Assembly (NCBI GenBank): GCA_947370975.1
Contig: CANBNG010000009.1
Coordinates: forward strand, 92,669-156,668
Direction of reading: 5' to 3'
Source: Beijerinckiaceae bacterium
GTDB lineage: Bacteria > Pseudomonadota > Alphaproteobacteria > Rhizobiales > Beijerinckiaceae
Length of the DNA stretch: 64,000 nt
Position numbers and translations under genes: made by a program. Below, in pieces: positions 56,186-64,000 of this stretch. How positions within the stretch are numbered: the stretch's first letter is position 1; every line of letters starts with the position of its first letter. The notes beneath the pieces were generated by a model that worked only from the letters and a program-made list of their open reading frames with translations, searched no databases and was not told the DNA's origin.

Positions 56186-58348
56186 ATGACTGTCATCAAT
56201 ACAAATTCAATCGCGCTTTACGCCCGGTCCGCCCTGGCCACGAATGCCCGCAGCCTTTCCTCAGCGATGGAACGTCTGTCCACCGGCAAGCGCATCAATG
56301 CCGCTTCCGATGACGCGGCTGGCCTTGCGATCGCCGCTAAGCTCACCGCTCAAATTCGCGGCCTCAATCAGGCCGTCCGCAATGCTAGCGACGGGATCTC
56401 GATGATCCAGACGGCAGAGGGAGCGACAGACGCCATCTCGAACCTACTTCAACGCATGCGCGAGCTCACCGTCCAGTCGGCCAACGACACCAATAGCGAC
56501 TCGGACCGGACGGCTCTTAAGAGCGAGTACAACCAGCTCGTTACGGAAATAGACCGCATCGCGAAGACGACCGAATGGAATGGCATGAAGCTGCTGAACC
56601 GCAACTTCGCCCCAAGTGCGAATGAGACCGCGACCGTGACCTTCAAGAACATGACCCCAGGCGACTCGACCACGGTCGACGGGCGCACGTTGACGGCGAG
56701 CGCTGTGCTGAGCGCGAACCAAGTGGCTTTGGCGTTCGCAGCCGATAACATAGCATCCGGTGGCGCATTTACGGGCGCAGCTTCTGCTGGATGGACGAGA
56801 GGCTCTGCGTCCGGTTCTACCCTTGTCTATACGAGCACTGCGCAGCTGGATGTTGCCGACCTCGCCTCCAGTTTCATGGCGAGCAACCTCTCTGTCGTTA
56901 CAACGGACGGCGCTAATGCTTCGGCGCGACCGACTGTCACGGTGACCCAAGGGGCTATGGCTGCCAGCGCTCCGAGTTACCTAGATGCCTATTGTTACTT
57001 GGATCCTACTGCCATGTTCCCTTGCAAGGAGGTCACGTTTGGTCCGTTGGTTGCGTCCCAATCTGTCACGGTTAACGGCCTGACCCTCACGGCTGCTGCC
57101 GACCTGACCGCCGCGCAAGTTGCGACAGCATTTTCTTTTATCGCAGTGAACGGCTCCGGCACGAACCCGCCGGGCGGCGCTTTTAGCGGGTCTCTTAGGC
57201 AGTACGCCACCACAGATCCAACGGGAGCTACATTCTTTCGTTTTAGCGGGTCTTCTGGTCCCGCTATTGTTCAATTCAGGTCGACATTAGCGAATAATGA
57301 TTCTTTTAGAACGTCGGGCGGCGGCGGCCGGACGGAGACCGCGAATGTGCAGTTTGCCGGCCTTGCCGATGGCGAGTCGGTGACCGTTGGTGGTCTGAAA
57401 TTGAAAGCGAGTGGAGGACCGATATCGGCGGCAAACGTCGCATCCGCGTTTGCGACCCTCTCGGCAGGCGTCACGAGCGGCAACAATGTTACAAACGGCA
57501 CGTTCACAGGGGCGCTGGCAGGCTTCCGTACAGATGCCGCAAGTTCAGACACAGTCAAATTCACCAGCACTGCAGCTGGTCCCGTGAACGATATCGTCGC
57601 TACTCAAACGGGCATTGCCGAATCATCCGTCGTCAACTTCAAGGCCCTAGAAGCTGGCGACACGATCACAGTCGGCGGGCTGAAGCTGACGGCCTCCGGC
57701 GCCATTTCGGCGAATGCCGTCGCAGCCGCCTTCGCCACTCTCGCCAACGGGGCCACGCAGGGCCATGCTGTAGCAAACGGCGCATTCACCGGAACGCTGT
57801 CGGGCTTCACCACGGGCTCAGCCAGTTCGAATAGTGTGGGGTTCACAAGCACCGCAGCCAACAATGTGACGGACATTGTGACCAGCAGGACAGCGACGGG
57901 TCCAGGCATCCAAACCGTGGATGGAGCGGAGCCGCTCGGCGCGTTCAAGTTTCAGGTTGGCGCCTCGAATGACGCTCAAAACCAGATCGAAGTCGCCTTT
58001 GGTGATTTCTCGAAAGGTGGCTCAATCATTACAGTGGACACTGCGACTGACCAGCTCAGCACTTCAGACAAAGCCGGCGCTTTGCTTTCGACGATCGACG
58101 CTTCGATCCAGAACGTCAACACGCAGCGTTCCAGCATGGGCGCGAACATCAACCGTCTCCATTACACCATCGATAACCTGACCAACGCCTCCATCAATGC
58201 GTCCGCCTCGCGAAGCCGCATCGAAGACGTCGACTACGGCGAGGCGACGACGCAACTCGCACGCGCGCAGATCATCCAGCAAGCCGCGACCGCGATGCTC
58301 GCCCAAGCGAACCAGCAGCCTCAATTGGTTCTCTCGCTCCTGAGATAA
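56186..58348 (+). CDS. Orphan flagellin with four tandem repeats in the variable region
   Basis: A 720-residue flagellin. The conserved N-terminal helices cover 1-140 ([44 protein letters not shown]) and the conserved C-terminus runs from about 585 to 720, ending [14 protein letters not shown]; both are needed to polymerise the filament. Between them are four repeats (about 149-255, 282-385, 387-478 and 481-572). Each shows a [14 protein letters not shown] strand, an AFATL helix, NGxFTGxLxGF and FTSTAA. Repeats 3 and 4 are the most alike. Two cysteines (270 and 280) are unusual for a flagellin. No other flagellar gene is near. It would be exported by the host's flagellar secretion system. Confidence 0.93.
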   Translation: MTVINTNSIALYARSALATNARSLSSAMERLSTGKRINAASDDAAGLAIAAKLTAQIRGLNQAVRNASDGISMIQTAEGATDAISNLLQRMRELTVQSANDTNSDSDRTALKSEYNQLVTEIDRIAKTTEWNGMKLLNRNFAPSANETATVTFKNMTPGDSTTVDGRTLTASAVLSANQVALAFAADNIASGGAFTGAASAGWTRGSASGSTLVYTSTAQLDVADLASSFMASNLSVVTTDGANASARPTVTVTQGAMAASAPSYLDAYCYLDPTAMFPCKEVTFGPLVASQSVTVNGLTLTAAADLTAAQVATAFSFIAVNGSGTNPPGGAFSGSLRQYATTDPTGATFFRFSGSSGPAIVQFRSTLANNDSFRTSGGGGRTETANVQFAGLADGESVTVGGLKLKASGGPISAANVASAFATLSAGVTSGNNVTNGTFTGALAGFRTDAASSDTVKFTSTAAGPVNDIVATQTGIAESSVVNFKALEAGDTITVGGLKLTASGAISANAVAAAFATLANGATQGHAVANGAFTGTLSGFTTGSASSNSVGFTSTAANNVTDIVTSRTATGPGIQTVDGAEPLGAFKFQVGASNDAQNQIEVAFGDFSKGGSIITVDTATDQLSTSDKAGALLSTIDASIQNVNTQRSSMGANINRLHYTIDNLTNASINASASRSRIEDVDYGEATTQLARAQIIQQAATAMLAQANQQPQLVLSLLR

Positions 58349-58561
58349 TCCAGGTTTGTGGAGTAAATCAAAATTTGACGTCTGCCGCGCTTAAACAGGA
58401 AAGCGGCGCGTTCGGGAGCAATATAGCAGCACGTCAAGAGATTTGCCGATCTGTCCCCAATCTCCGTTTCGAAGGCGACGTCAAAGGGATCCTAATAGAC
58501 TTCTGCTGTACTGCGGACCGGCGCCTCATCATATGCCTAAGTTTTGCCGGTGCCATTATAA
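58349..58561. other. Spacer after the flagellin, no gene seen
   Basis: 213 bp between the flagellin stop and the gene fragment. There is no strong terminator hairpin after the flagellin and no supported reading frame. Confidence 0.4.
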
Positions 58562-58750
58562 GAGATCATCACCCCCGACGACCAACAGCGCGTCAACAGC
58601 CTTGATCGCAGAGCCAAGCAAGCCACCTTCGCCGTGAAGCAGGAACGCTATCGGCAGCGCCTGAGGAGCTATTCGGATAGGATGCACAAGCGGAAGCCCG
58701 GATCAAAACCACCCCAGCGTCCCGAACCACCCAAGCCGCCAAGCGTCTGA
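58562..58750 (+). pseudogene. C-terminal fragment of an unknown gene (includes 86 bp repeat copy 2)
   Basis: An open stretch of 62 codons with no start, reading IITPDDQQRVNSLDRRAK, then FAVKQERYRQRLRSYSDRM and KPGSKPPQRPEPPKPPSV followed by TGA. It is basic with a Pro-rich end. I do not recognise the parent protein. The stretch from 58,655 is duplicated at 55,171, in frame with the same amino acids, so both came from one gene. Confidence 0.6.
58655..58740. repeat. 86 bp direct repeat, copy 2
   Basis: Second copy of the repeat at 55,171-55,256 (81 of 86 identical). It sits inside the fragment gene at 58,562-58,750. Confidence 0.9.
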
Positions 58751-58825
58751 AGCTAATTAGTTGTTGAATATTGCGTGATAGCACACGGTGTGACATCCAT
58801 TTCATCTCAAGACCATGAGGTTTCC

Positions 58826-59083
58826 ATGCCGCTATCTGCACGAGAACTATCCCAGCTGAAGAAGATCGTCGCTCTTGCGCAAGGTCTCATCGACAAGGCT
58901 GAAGCGGCACCTGCCAAAGGGAAAGCTGCCAAGAAGGTCTCGACTGTCCGCACCCGTCGTTCAGGTAAGGAACTGGCAGCGTTCCGGAAGATGCTCAAGG
59001 CTGAACGCAAGCGCGGTGTACCGGCTACAGAACTGGCCGAGCAGCACGGCGTCTCGAAGGCCTACATCTATACGCTGAAATAA
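58826..59083 (+). CDS. Small helix-turn-helix protein beside the integrase
   Basis: An 85-residue basic protein. The first part is helical (MPLSARELSQLKKIVALAQGLIDKAE spans 1-26), a Lys/Arg-rich linker follows, and the end ERKRGVPATELAEQHGVSKAYIYTLK (about 60-85) is a clear helix-turn-helix. It converges with the integrase gene 33 bp away. It could be the island's regulator or directionality factor, but I see nothing that proves this. The ATG at 58826 follows CATGAGGTTTCC. A longer frame start at 58775 adds no homology. Confidence 0.68.
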   Translation: MPLSARELSQLKKIVALAQGLIDKAEAAPAKGKAAKKVSTVRTRRSGKELAAFRKMLKAERKRGVPATELAEQHGVSKAYIYTLK

Positions 59084-59116
59084 ATCGACCTCGGAGCGGC
59101 GACGTGCCGAGCATCC

Positions 59117-60388
59117 TCACTCGTCGTCGTTGCCATCATCCAAGAGAATTCCGTCATTGCCGGTGTCGTGATCGGCCATAGCGGCATTGACCATCATGTC
59201 ACCGTCGATGTGGTAATAGGTCCGCTCGATCTGCGTGATGCTCGTCCCGCACATATCGGCGACTTGGCGATGGTTGAGGCCATTCACCAGCTTCTGCGTG
59301 ATGAAGTAATGACGGAAGCTGTAGGGCACGATGTCGCGATTGGCTGTTTCGATGTCGGCGAGCTCAAGCAGCTTCCCGAAGTGATACAGGATCGCTCTTT
59401 GGGTTATCGAGTTGTCGCCATCGAGGCTAAAGACGAGGCTGTCCTTCATGCTCCTGCGCTGCATGATTGGCGTCACGAAATGCCGTAATTTTTTGAAATA
59501 ATCATTGTCACGCACCACGAACGTGCGGCTTTGGCGAACCTTGGAGGTCTCGGCTCGGATACGGATTTGGATCAGAGGGACTTGAACTCCCTTTGCGCCA
59601 CTGCTCCACTCCAAGTCACCCCATTCGAGCTGCCTCTGCTCGCCGGTGCGCAATCCAGTCACGCTCGCGATGAGGAAGTAGTAACAAGCCAAGGTGCGCG
59701 ATTGCCACTCGCGTTCGTCCAGCTTGTTGCGCTCGCGGTCCCAGTATTGGCGGATAGCCCCGCCGATGCTGTCAATCTCGCTGGGAGAGAATGTGGCGCG
59801 CCGTATGGCGTCATCCTTGCTGTCCTGCTTGGGCAGCTTCTTGAACTCGAAATGGTCGATGTAGGTTTCGCTGTTCTTGAAGAGCCAGGCCAGCATGGCG
59901 TTGATGGTGCTCTGCTCGTTCAGAACGGTCGTTTGGCTGATGGGCAGTTTCTTCTTCGTGGATCGCTTGAGGCGCGAGTGGAAATAGTCTTCGCAATCCG
60001 TGCGCTCCAACTCCTTCAGCTTCGCATCGCGTCCTATGAATTCCAGCCAATGCTCCAAGTGGGTCTTAATCGTCCCTAACCTGCCCTTGACGATGAGGCC
60101 TGCATCCACATCTCGCTGGCGGCTGGCGACATATTTCGCCACGCCCTCCTTCGTCGTCAGCGAAAAATACTTCTTGCCAGCTCGCTGATTGGACAACAGC
60201 TCCAAATAGAAGTCTTTGCCCTTGTCGATAGCAGTGCTTCGACTTCGTGTTTTCAGGCTCTTGCGCGCATACTTGCTCTCGCCTGCGAGCCACATGCGGA
60301 AGTGCCAATAGTCACCTCGCTTGTAGATGATGGCGTCGTCGAAGATGCCAATTTCATCTTCGCTGAAGCTCTGCTTTTTCAGCGCCAT
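59117..60388 (-). CDS. int: Tyrosine site-specific integrase of the island
   Basis: A 423-residue tyrosine recombinase that would insert and excise the island at guaA. It has an N-terminal SAM-like/arm-binding region, a core-binding domain (about 85-180, VASRQRDVDAGLIVKGRLGTIKTHLEHW), and a catalytic domain. The catalytic domain has the first Arg in TGLRTGEQRQLEW, the box SFRHYFIT and the nucleophile in ERTYYHIDGD. It ends in an acidic tail (DGNDDE). It lies 160 bp from the attachment repeat in guaA and appears intact. Confidence 0.92.
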   Translation of the reverse strand: MALKKQSFSEDEIGIFDDAIIYKRGDYWHFRMWLAGESKYARKSLKTRSRSTAIDKGKDFYLELLSNQRAGKKYFSLTTKEGVAKYVASRQRDVDAGLIVKGRLGTIKTHLEHWLEFIGRDAKLKELERTDCEDYFHSRLKRSTKKKLPISQTTVLNEQSTINAMLAWLFKNSETYIDHFEFKKLPKQDSKDDAIRRATFSPSEIDSIGGAIRQYWDRERNKLDEREWQSRTLACYYFLIASVTGLRTGEQRQLEWGDLEWSSGAKGVQVPLIQIRIRAETSKVRQSRTFVVRDNDYFKKLRHFVTPIMQRRSMKDSLVFSLDGDNSITQRAILYHFGKLLELADIETANRDIVPYSFRHYFITQKLVNGLNHRQVADMCGTSITQIERTYYHIDGDMMVNAAMADHDTGNDGILLDDGNDDE

Positions 60389-60425
60389 TTAAGCCTCTGA
60401 GTGACTATGGTTTTCAGTAGCCACG

Positions 60426-60509
60426 CTTTTGCGTAACTATTTGTGCAACCGTAATGGCAAAGCTCAGCATTTTCAACCGCCCAAATTGGGCGTGAAACTT
60501 TTGTGTAAC
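60426..60509. repeat. Paired CTTTTGYGTAAC repeats: candidate integrase arm sites
   Basis: CTTTTGCGTAAC (60,426-60,437) and CTTTTGTGTAAC (60,498-60,509) lie 72 bp apart as direct repeats with one mismatch, between the integrase start and the attachment site. Arm-type integrase or directionality-factor sites are expected exactly here. The role is inferred from position. Confidence 0.55.
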
Positions 60510-60525
60510 AAGTTTATTCAATAAA

Positions 60526-60544
60526 ATCAGCTACTTAGCTGATA
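60526..60544. terminator. Hairpin at the guaA end
   Basis: ATCAGCT-ACTT-AGCTGAT is a perfect 7 bp stem with a 4-base loop. On the minus strand it is followed by TTTATT, so it probably terminates guaA. It was supplied by the island, since it lies inside the attachment repeat. Confidence 0.65.
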
Positions 60545-60548
60545 AAAG

Positions 60549-62153
60549 TTACTCCCACTCAATCGTACCCGGCGGCTTGCTGGTGACATCATAGACCACG
60601 CGGTTGATGCCGCGCACTTCGTTGATGATGCGGGTTGCGGCGCGGCCGAGGAAATTCATGTCATAGGGGAAGAAATCCGCCGTCATGCCATCGACCGAGG
60701 TGACTGCGCGCAAGGCGCAGACGTGGTCGTAGGTGCGACCATCGCCCATGACGCCGACTGTGCGCACGGGCAGCAGCACCGCGAAGGCCTGCCAGATGTC
60801 GTCGTAGAGGCCAGCCTTGCGGATCTCGTCAAGATAGATCGCATCGGCCTTGCGGAGAATGTCGAGCTTCTCGTGACTGATGGCGCCGGGAATGCGGATG
60901 GCGAGCCCCGGCCCCGGGAAGGGGTGGCGACCCACGAATGCTTCCGGCAGGCCGAGTTCGCGGCCGAGCACGCGCACTTCGTCCTTGAAGAGTTCGCGCA
61001 GCGGCTCGACGAGCTTCATCTTCATGCGGTCAGGCAGGCCGCCGACATTGTGATGCGACTTGATGGTGACTGACGGGCCGCCGGTGAAGGAAACGCTCTC
61101 GATCACGTCGGGATAGAGCGTGCCCTGGGCGAGGAACTCGGGCGCGCCCTTGCCGTCGGAGGCGATTTTCTTGGCTTCCGCATCGAAGACATCGATGAAC
61201 AGGCGGCCGATGGTCTTGCGCTTGAGTTCGGGATCGCTGACGCCATCGAGCTCGCGCAGGAAGATCTCGGAAGCATCCACATGAACGAGCGGGATGTTGT
61301 AGGCGTCGCGGAACAGGCGCACGACCTCCTCGGCCTCGCCCATGCGCAGAAGGCCGTGATCGACGAAGACGCAGGTGAGGTTCGCGCCAATGGCCTCGTG
61401 GATGAGCACGGCCGCGACAGCGGAATCGACGCCGCCCGAAAGGCCGCAGAGCACGCGGGCATCGCCAACCTGCGCGCGGATTGCCTTGATCGCTTCCTGA
61501 CGGAAAGCGGCCATGGTCCAGTCGCTTTTGAGGCCAGCGACCTTATGCACGAAATTGGAAATGAGCTTTGCGCCATCGGGCGTGTGCACGACCTCGGGGT
61601 GAAACTGCATGGCGTAATAGCGGCGCGCTTCATCGGAGATGGCGGCCAGTGGCGCATTTTCCGAAACTGCGATGCGCTTGAAGCCCTCCGGCAACTGCGT
61701 GACGCGGTCGCCGTGGCTCATCCAGACGGGGTAGCGGCGCCCGACCTCCCAGACGCCCTCGAACAGCGCCGAGGGCTCGACGATTTCAAGTTCGGCGCGT
61801 CCGAATTCGCGATGGTGCCCGGCCTCGACCATGCCGCCGAGCTGCGTCGCCATGGTCTGCTCGCCATAGCAAATGCCGAGCACCGGAATGCCAGCCTCGA
61901 AAATCGCCTGCGGCGCGCGGGGCGAACCCTCGTCGGTCACCGAGCACGGCCCGCCCGACAGGATCACGGCCTTGGGCTTGAGCTCGGCGAAGGCCTTTTC
62001 GGCGGATTGGAACGGCGCGATCTCGCAATAGACCCCCGCCTCGCGCACGCGCCGCGCAATGAGCTGCGTCACCTGCGAGCCAAAATCGACGATCAGCACC
62101 TTGTCGTGGTGGGCGACGATGTCTTTGTGGGTGTCTTGGGCGGAAGCGACCAT
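60549..62153 (-). CDS. guaA: GMP synthase (glutamine-hydrolysing)
   Basis: GuaA makes GMP from XMP. The 534-residue protein has a class I glutaminase domain (Cys95 in LGICYGEQ), the ATP-pyrophosphatase motif [11 protein letters not shown] and the dimerisation domain. It ends in PGTIEWE, as nearly all GuaA do. The last 13 bases are the island attachment site, so integration rebuilt an intact C-terminus (Glu-Trp-Glu-TAA instead of the old TGA). ATG 62153 is preferred over a TTG eight codons upstream. Confidence 0.96.
   Translation of the reverse strand: MVASAQDTHKDIVAHHDKVLIVDFGSQVTQLIARRVREAGVYCEIAPFQSAEKAFAELKPKAVILSGGPCSVTDEGSPRAPQAIFEAGIPVLGICYGEQTMATQLGGMVEAGHHREFGRAELEIVEPSALFEGVWEVGRRYPVWMSHGDRVTQLPEGFKRIAVSENAPLAAISDEARRYYAMQFHPEVVHTPDGAKLISNFVHKVAGLKSDWTMAAFRQEAIKAIRAQVGDARVLCGLSGGVDSAVAAVLIHEAIGANLTCVFVDHGLLRMGEAEEVVRLFRDAYNIPLVHVDASEIFLRELDGVSDPELKRKTIGRLFIDVFDAEAKKIASDGKGAPEFLAQGTLYPDVIESVSFTGGPSVTIKSHHNVGGLPDRMKMKLVEPLRELFKDEVRVLGRELGLPEAFVGRHPFPGPGLAIRIPGAISHEKLDILRKADAIYLDEIRKAGLYDDIWQAFAVLLPVRTVGVMGDGRTYDHVCALRAVTSVDGMTADFFPYDMNFLGRAATRIINEVRGINRVVYDVTSKPPGTIEWE
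60551..60563. repeat. Island right attachment repeat (inside guaA)
   Basis: ACTCCCACTCAAT overlaps the last four codons of guaA and matches the left-end copy at 44,149-44,161 in 12 of 13 positions. Confidence 0.85.
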
Positions 62154-62225
62154 GGGGAAGAGGATCCTGCGCGTCAAAAAGTCGGATTAGGCCATGGGAG
62201 GCCGTGGCGCAACCCACGCCGTCAC

Positions 62226-62275
62226 GGCGAGGAGCGAAGCAATCCGGAAGCTTCGCCCCCTGCAATGACGAGGCT
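62226..62275. repeat. Partial copy of the CGTCATTGCGAG/CAATCC element
   Basis: GGCGAGGAGCGAAGCAATCCGGAAGC and CTGCAATGACGAGG lie in the guaA-rsmB gap. They are recognisable parts of the hairpin element at 44,043-44,141. Confidence 0.65.
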
Positions 62276-62279
62276 GGGA

Positions 62280-63572
62280 TTACTGCTTGAGCAGCAGCGC
62301 GATGTAGAAGCCGTCCGTGCCGCTCACGCGGGGTGACAGACGCAGGCCCACGCCATGGGTGGAGGCAAATTCGGCAAGTGCCGGCAGACCCGCGCGGCGC
62401 GCCATATGGGCAGCGTCAAGGGGCAGGAAGTCCGCATGGGCTGACAGGAAGGCGTCGATGCGATCTTCATCCTCTGCGCGAAGCAGCGAGCAGGTGATGT
62501 AGGCGAGCACGCCGCCGGCCTTCACATACTGGGCTGCATTTGCGAGGACTTCGTCCTGCTCGCTCATGCGTTGCTCGAGCGCGCCGGGGCGCGTGCGCCA
62601 TTTGGCGTCCGGGTTGCGACGCCAGGTGCCGGTGCCCGTGCACGGGGCATCGACCAGCACCAGATCGCAGCGCGCGACGCAATCGGTCAGCACATCCTTC
62701 ATGCCCTTGGGCGCGCGAACCTGCACGTTGCGGACATTGGCGCGGTCGAGCCGCGGATAGATCGGCATCAGGCGACGGCCATCGGTGTCGCTGGCGTAGA
62801 CCTGGCCCTTGTTGTCCATCTCGGCGGCGAGTGCGAGCGTCTTGCCGCCACCGCCCGCGCAAAGATCGAGAACCTGCATGCCGGGCTTTGCGCCTGCGAT
62901 AAGCGCCGCCAGCTGCGAGCCCTCGTCCTGCACTTCGACAAAGCCGCGCACATAGGCGGATTCGGCCGAGAGCGAGGGACCGCGCCCGTCCGCACTGGTC
63001 TTGAGCCGCAGGCCAAGCGGGGAAAGGGGCGTCATCTCGGGCTCGAGATGGCTCAGCATCTTGGCCGCCTTGTCGCGGTCGCCCTTCAGGCGATTGATGC
63101 GCAGGTCAACGGGTGCGCGGTCAGCCAGCGCCCTGCCCTCCGCCACCGCCTGATCACCGAAGGCAGCGGCGAAATGCTCGGCCAGCCATTCGGGATAATC
63201 GCCACGCACGTGGTCGGGCGCGTCATCCAGCGTGGCGGTGCGCAGACGGGTCTGCTCGGCTTCGCTGAGCGCTGCGGGGCCATGCCCCTCGCCTGTGCAC
63301 AGCGCCGCAATGGCATCGGCATCCATGCCGCGAATCTGGCGCAGCGAGCCCAGCACCAAAGCGCGCGGCGTCTCCTCGCCCATGATCCAGGCGGCAGAAG
63401 ATTTCACCCGCAGCGCATCATAAACATGGCTGGCGATGGAGGCGCGGTCCTTGGACCCCGCGAAACGATGCGCGAGCCCCCAGTCCTTGAGCGAGTCGCC
63501 CGCCGGGCGGCGACGCTCGGCAATATCGGCAAGGACTTCGATAGCGGCAGAGATGCGGGCTGAGGGGGTCAT
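62280..63572 (-). CDS. rsmB: RsmB/NOP family 16S rRNA cytosine-C5 methyltransferase
   Basis: A 430-residue RNA methyltransferase, probably the RsmB type that methylates 16S rRNA C967. It has an N-terminal NusB-like helical domain (about 1-140) and a SAM domain with DLCAGGGGKTLALA. The two catalytic cysteines lie in VDAPCTGTGTWRRNPDAKW and ITCSLLRAEDEDRI. The start MTPSARISAAIEVLADIA at 63572 is the family start; the frame is open further up. Assignment within the family (RsmB versus RsmF) rests on the NusB-like domain. Confidence 0.93.
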   Translation of the reverse strand: MTPSARISAAIEVLADIAERRRPAGDSLKDWGLAHRFAGSKDRASIASHVYDALRVKSSAAWIMGEETPRALVLGSLRQIRGMDADAIAALCTGEGHGPAALSEAEQTRLRTATLDDAPDHVRGDYPEWLAEHFAAAFGDQAVAEGRALADRAPVDLRINRLKGDRDKAAKMLSHLEPEMTPLSPLGLRLKTSADGRGPSLSAESAYVRGFVEVQDEGSQLAALIAGAKPGMQVLDLCAGGGGKTLALAAEMDNKGQVYASDTDGRRLMPIYPRLDRANVRNVQVRAPKGMKDVLTDCVARCDLVLVDAPCTGTGTWRRNPDAKWRTRPGALEQRMSEQDEVLANAAQYVKAGGVLAYITCSLLRAEDEDRIDAFLSAHADFLPLDAAHMARRAGLPALAEFASTHGVGLRLSPRVSGTDGFYIALLLKQ

Positions 63573-63672
63573 GAAAGCTTGGCCATATTTGCGACACCGA
63601 AGGGCGGCATCTTTGACCTGCGTCGTTCCACATCGGGGAGCGCGTGACAATGTTTCTTTGGAAAGTCAGACC

Positions 63673-63819
63673 ATGAAAAAATTCGCCGCCGCCTTTGCGG
63701 CCAGCCTGATCACCCTCTCGGTCGCCGCCTGCGCGACCAATCCCCCGGTCTATCCCGACCCGCCGCCGAAGAAGCAGGCGGATGCCAAGACCCAGCTTGA
63801 GAGCGGCCGGAAATATTAA
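63673..63819 (+). CDS. Small lipoprotein
   Basis: A 48-residue lipoprotein: a basic start (MKKF), a hydrophobic stretch (AAAFAASLITLSVAAC) ending in a lipobox with the cysteine at residue 20, then a Pro- and Lys-rich tail (ATNPPVYPDPPPKKQAD). Short lipoproteins like this are easily missed by gene finders. Function unknown. It is divergent from rsmB, 100 bp away. Confidence 0.75.
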   Translation: MKKFAAAFAASLITLSVAACATNPPVYPDPPPKKQADAKTQLESGRKY

Positions 63820-63859
63820 GCGCCGCGCCGCGCCGCGCGCATCGCGCGCGGAGCCAAGA

Positions 63860-63892
63860 CGATCCAGAGAGACCCAGCGGTCTTTCTGGATC
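63860..63892. terminator. Hairpin between convergent genes
   Basis: GATCCAGAGAGACC and GGTCTTTCTGGATC pair to a 13-14 bp stem with one mismatch. It separates the small lipoprotein gene from the next leftward gene and could serve both. Confidence 0.65.
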
Positions 63893-64000
63893 AGGCCGCC
63901 AGAATGCGGACTGCGAAAATGATCCACATCGCAAACAGGATCACCACGCCGACAAAGAAGGCCGGAAAGCGCAGGCTCACGCGGTTGACGGTCGTGTGAA
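63891..64000 (-). CDS. C-terminal end of a membrane protein (5' part beyond the window)
   Basis: Only the last 35 or so residues are visible, reading TTVNRVSLRFPAFFVGVV, then ILFAMWIIFAVRILAA and the stop at 63,891. This is a hydrophobic helix preceded by basic residues, the inside-positive pattern of a membrane protein. Family not identifiable from this piece. Confidence 0.55.
   Translation of the reverse strand, partial: HTTVNRVSLRFPAFFVGVVILFAMWIIFAVRILAA

Larger units (their letters stand above)
44149..60563. mobile_element. Genomic island integrated at the 3' end of guaA
   Basis: The right end lies within the last codons of guaA (ACTCCCACTCAAT, 60,551-60,563), and the left end next to sthA repeats it (ACTCCCACTCGAT, about 44,149-44,161) with one mismatch. 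On the minus strand both read as I-E-W-E-stop, the universal end of GuaA; the left copy ends TGA, the right TAA. A tyrosine integrase gene (59,117-60,388) lies just inside the right end. The 16.4 kb between carry defence genes, antirestriction and ParB-like genes, a flagellin and integrase remnants. No relaxase or secretion system is present, so it is probably a degraded ICE or a mobilisable island. guaA is a known island target in other bacteria. Confidence 0.88.

Overview
The window is GC-rich DNA from an alphaproteobacterium, most likely a Hyphomicrobiales (Rhizobiales) chromosome. The evidence is gene order: yajC-secD-secF; fabD-fabG-acpP-fabF-mltG-yicC-gmk; lepB-rnc-era-recO; rpsF-rpsR-DUF2232-rplI-dnaB-alr-radA-cvpA-purF-SDR. 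I cannot name the genus from sequence alone. No tRNA, rRNA or CRISPR array was seen.

Region 1 (1-44,019) is ordinary chromosomal core. It holds the protein-export accessory genes (secF partial, secD, yajC), a DUF815 ATPase, a site-2 protease, an RDD membrane protein, the N-end-rule transferase bpt and parC. It continues with DNA repair and RNA processing (recO, era, rnc) and signal peptidase lepB. Next come gmk/yicC/mltG and a fatty-acid block, then a cysteine-cluster protein and a HigBA-like toxin-antitoxin pair wedged in front of the S6/S18/L9 ribosomal block. dnaB, alr, radA, cvpA, purF, an SDR, der and a membrane-anchored TPR protein follow. The last part holds a TAXI-like binding protein, cytochrome bd oxidase (cydAB), a TauE/SafE permease, a soluble PAS-HAMP chemoreceptor, a VOC protein, a six-helix potassium channel and the soluble transhydrogenase sthA.

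Region 2 (about 44,149-60,563) is a 16.4 kb integrated island inserted at the 3' end of guaA. A tyrosine integrase lies beside guaA. The last codons of guaA plus its stop are repeated at the far end of the island, next to sthA, as a 13 bp near-identical direct repeat. Cargo comes in three blocks. (a) A four-gene minus-strand defence operon holds an AbiE-type toxin-antitoxin pair followed directly by a Gabija-type pair (gajA OLD/TOPRIM nuclease, gajB UvrD-like helicase). (b) A remnant of an ICE or plasmid backbone holds ardC, a large ParB-like protein, four small proteins and the truncated start of a strawberry-notch/methyltransferase gene; three of these genes share a repeated 5' leader. (c) A 3.5 kb segment bounded by two 86 bp direct repeats holds a decayed integrase and an orphan 720-residue flagellin whose centre is built from four tandem repeats. 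No relaxase or type IV secretion gene is visible, so the element looks unable to transfer itself.

Region 3 (60,549-64,000) returns to core: guaA, rsmB, a tiny lipoprotein and the end of a membrane protein cut by the window edge.

The defence operon, the antirestriction gene and the orphan flagellin together suggest an island whose cargo bears on phage encounters. That functional link is an inference. Several short palindromic elements (a ~99 bp hairpin family and a CTCTCCC...GGGAGAG family) are scattered through the core intergenic spaces.
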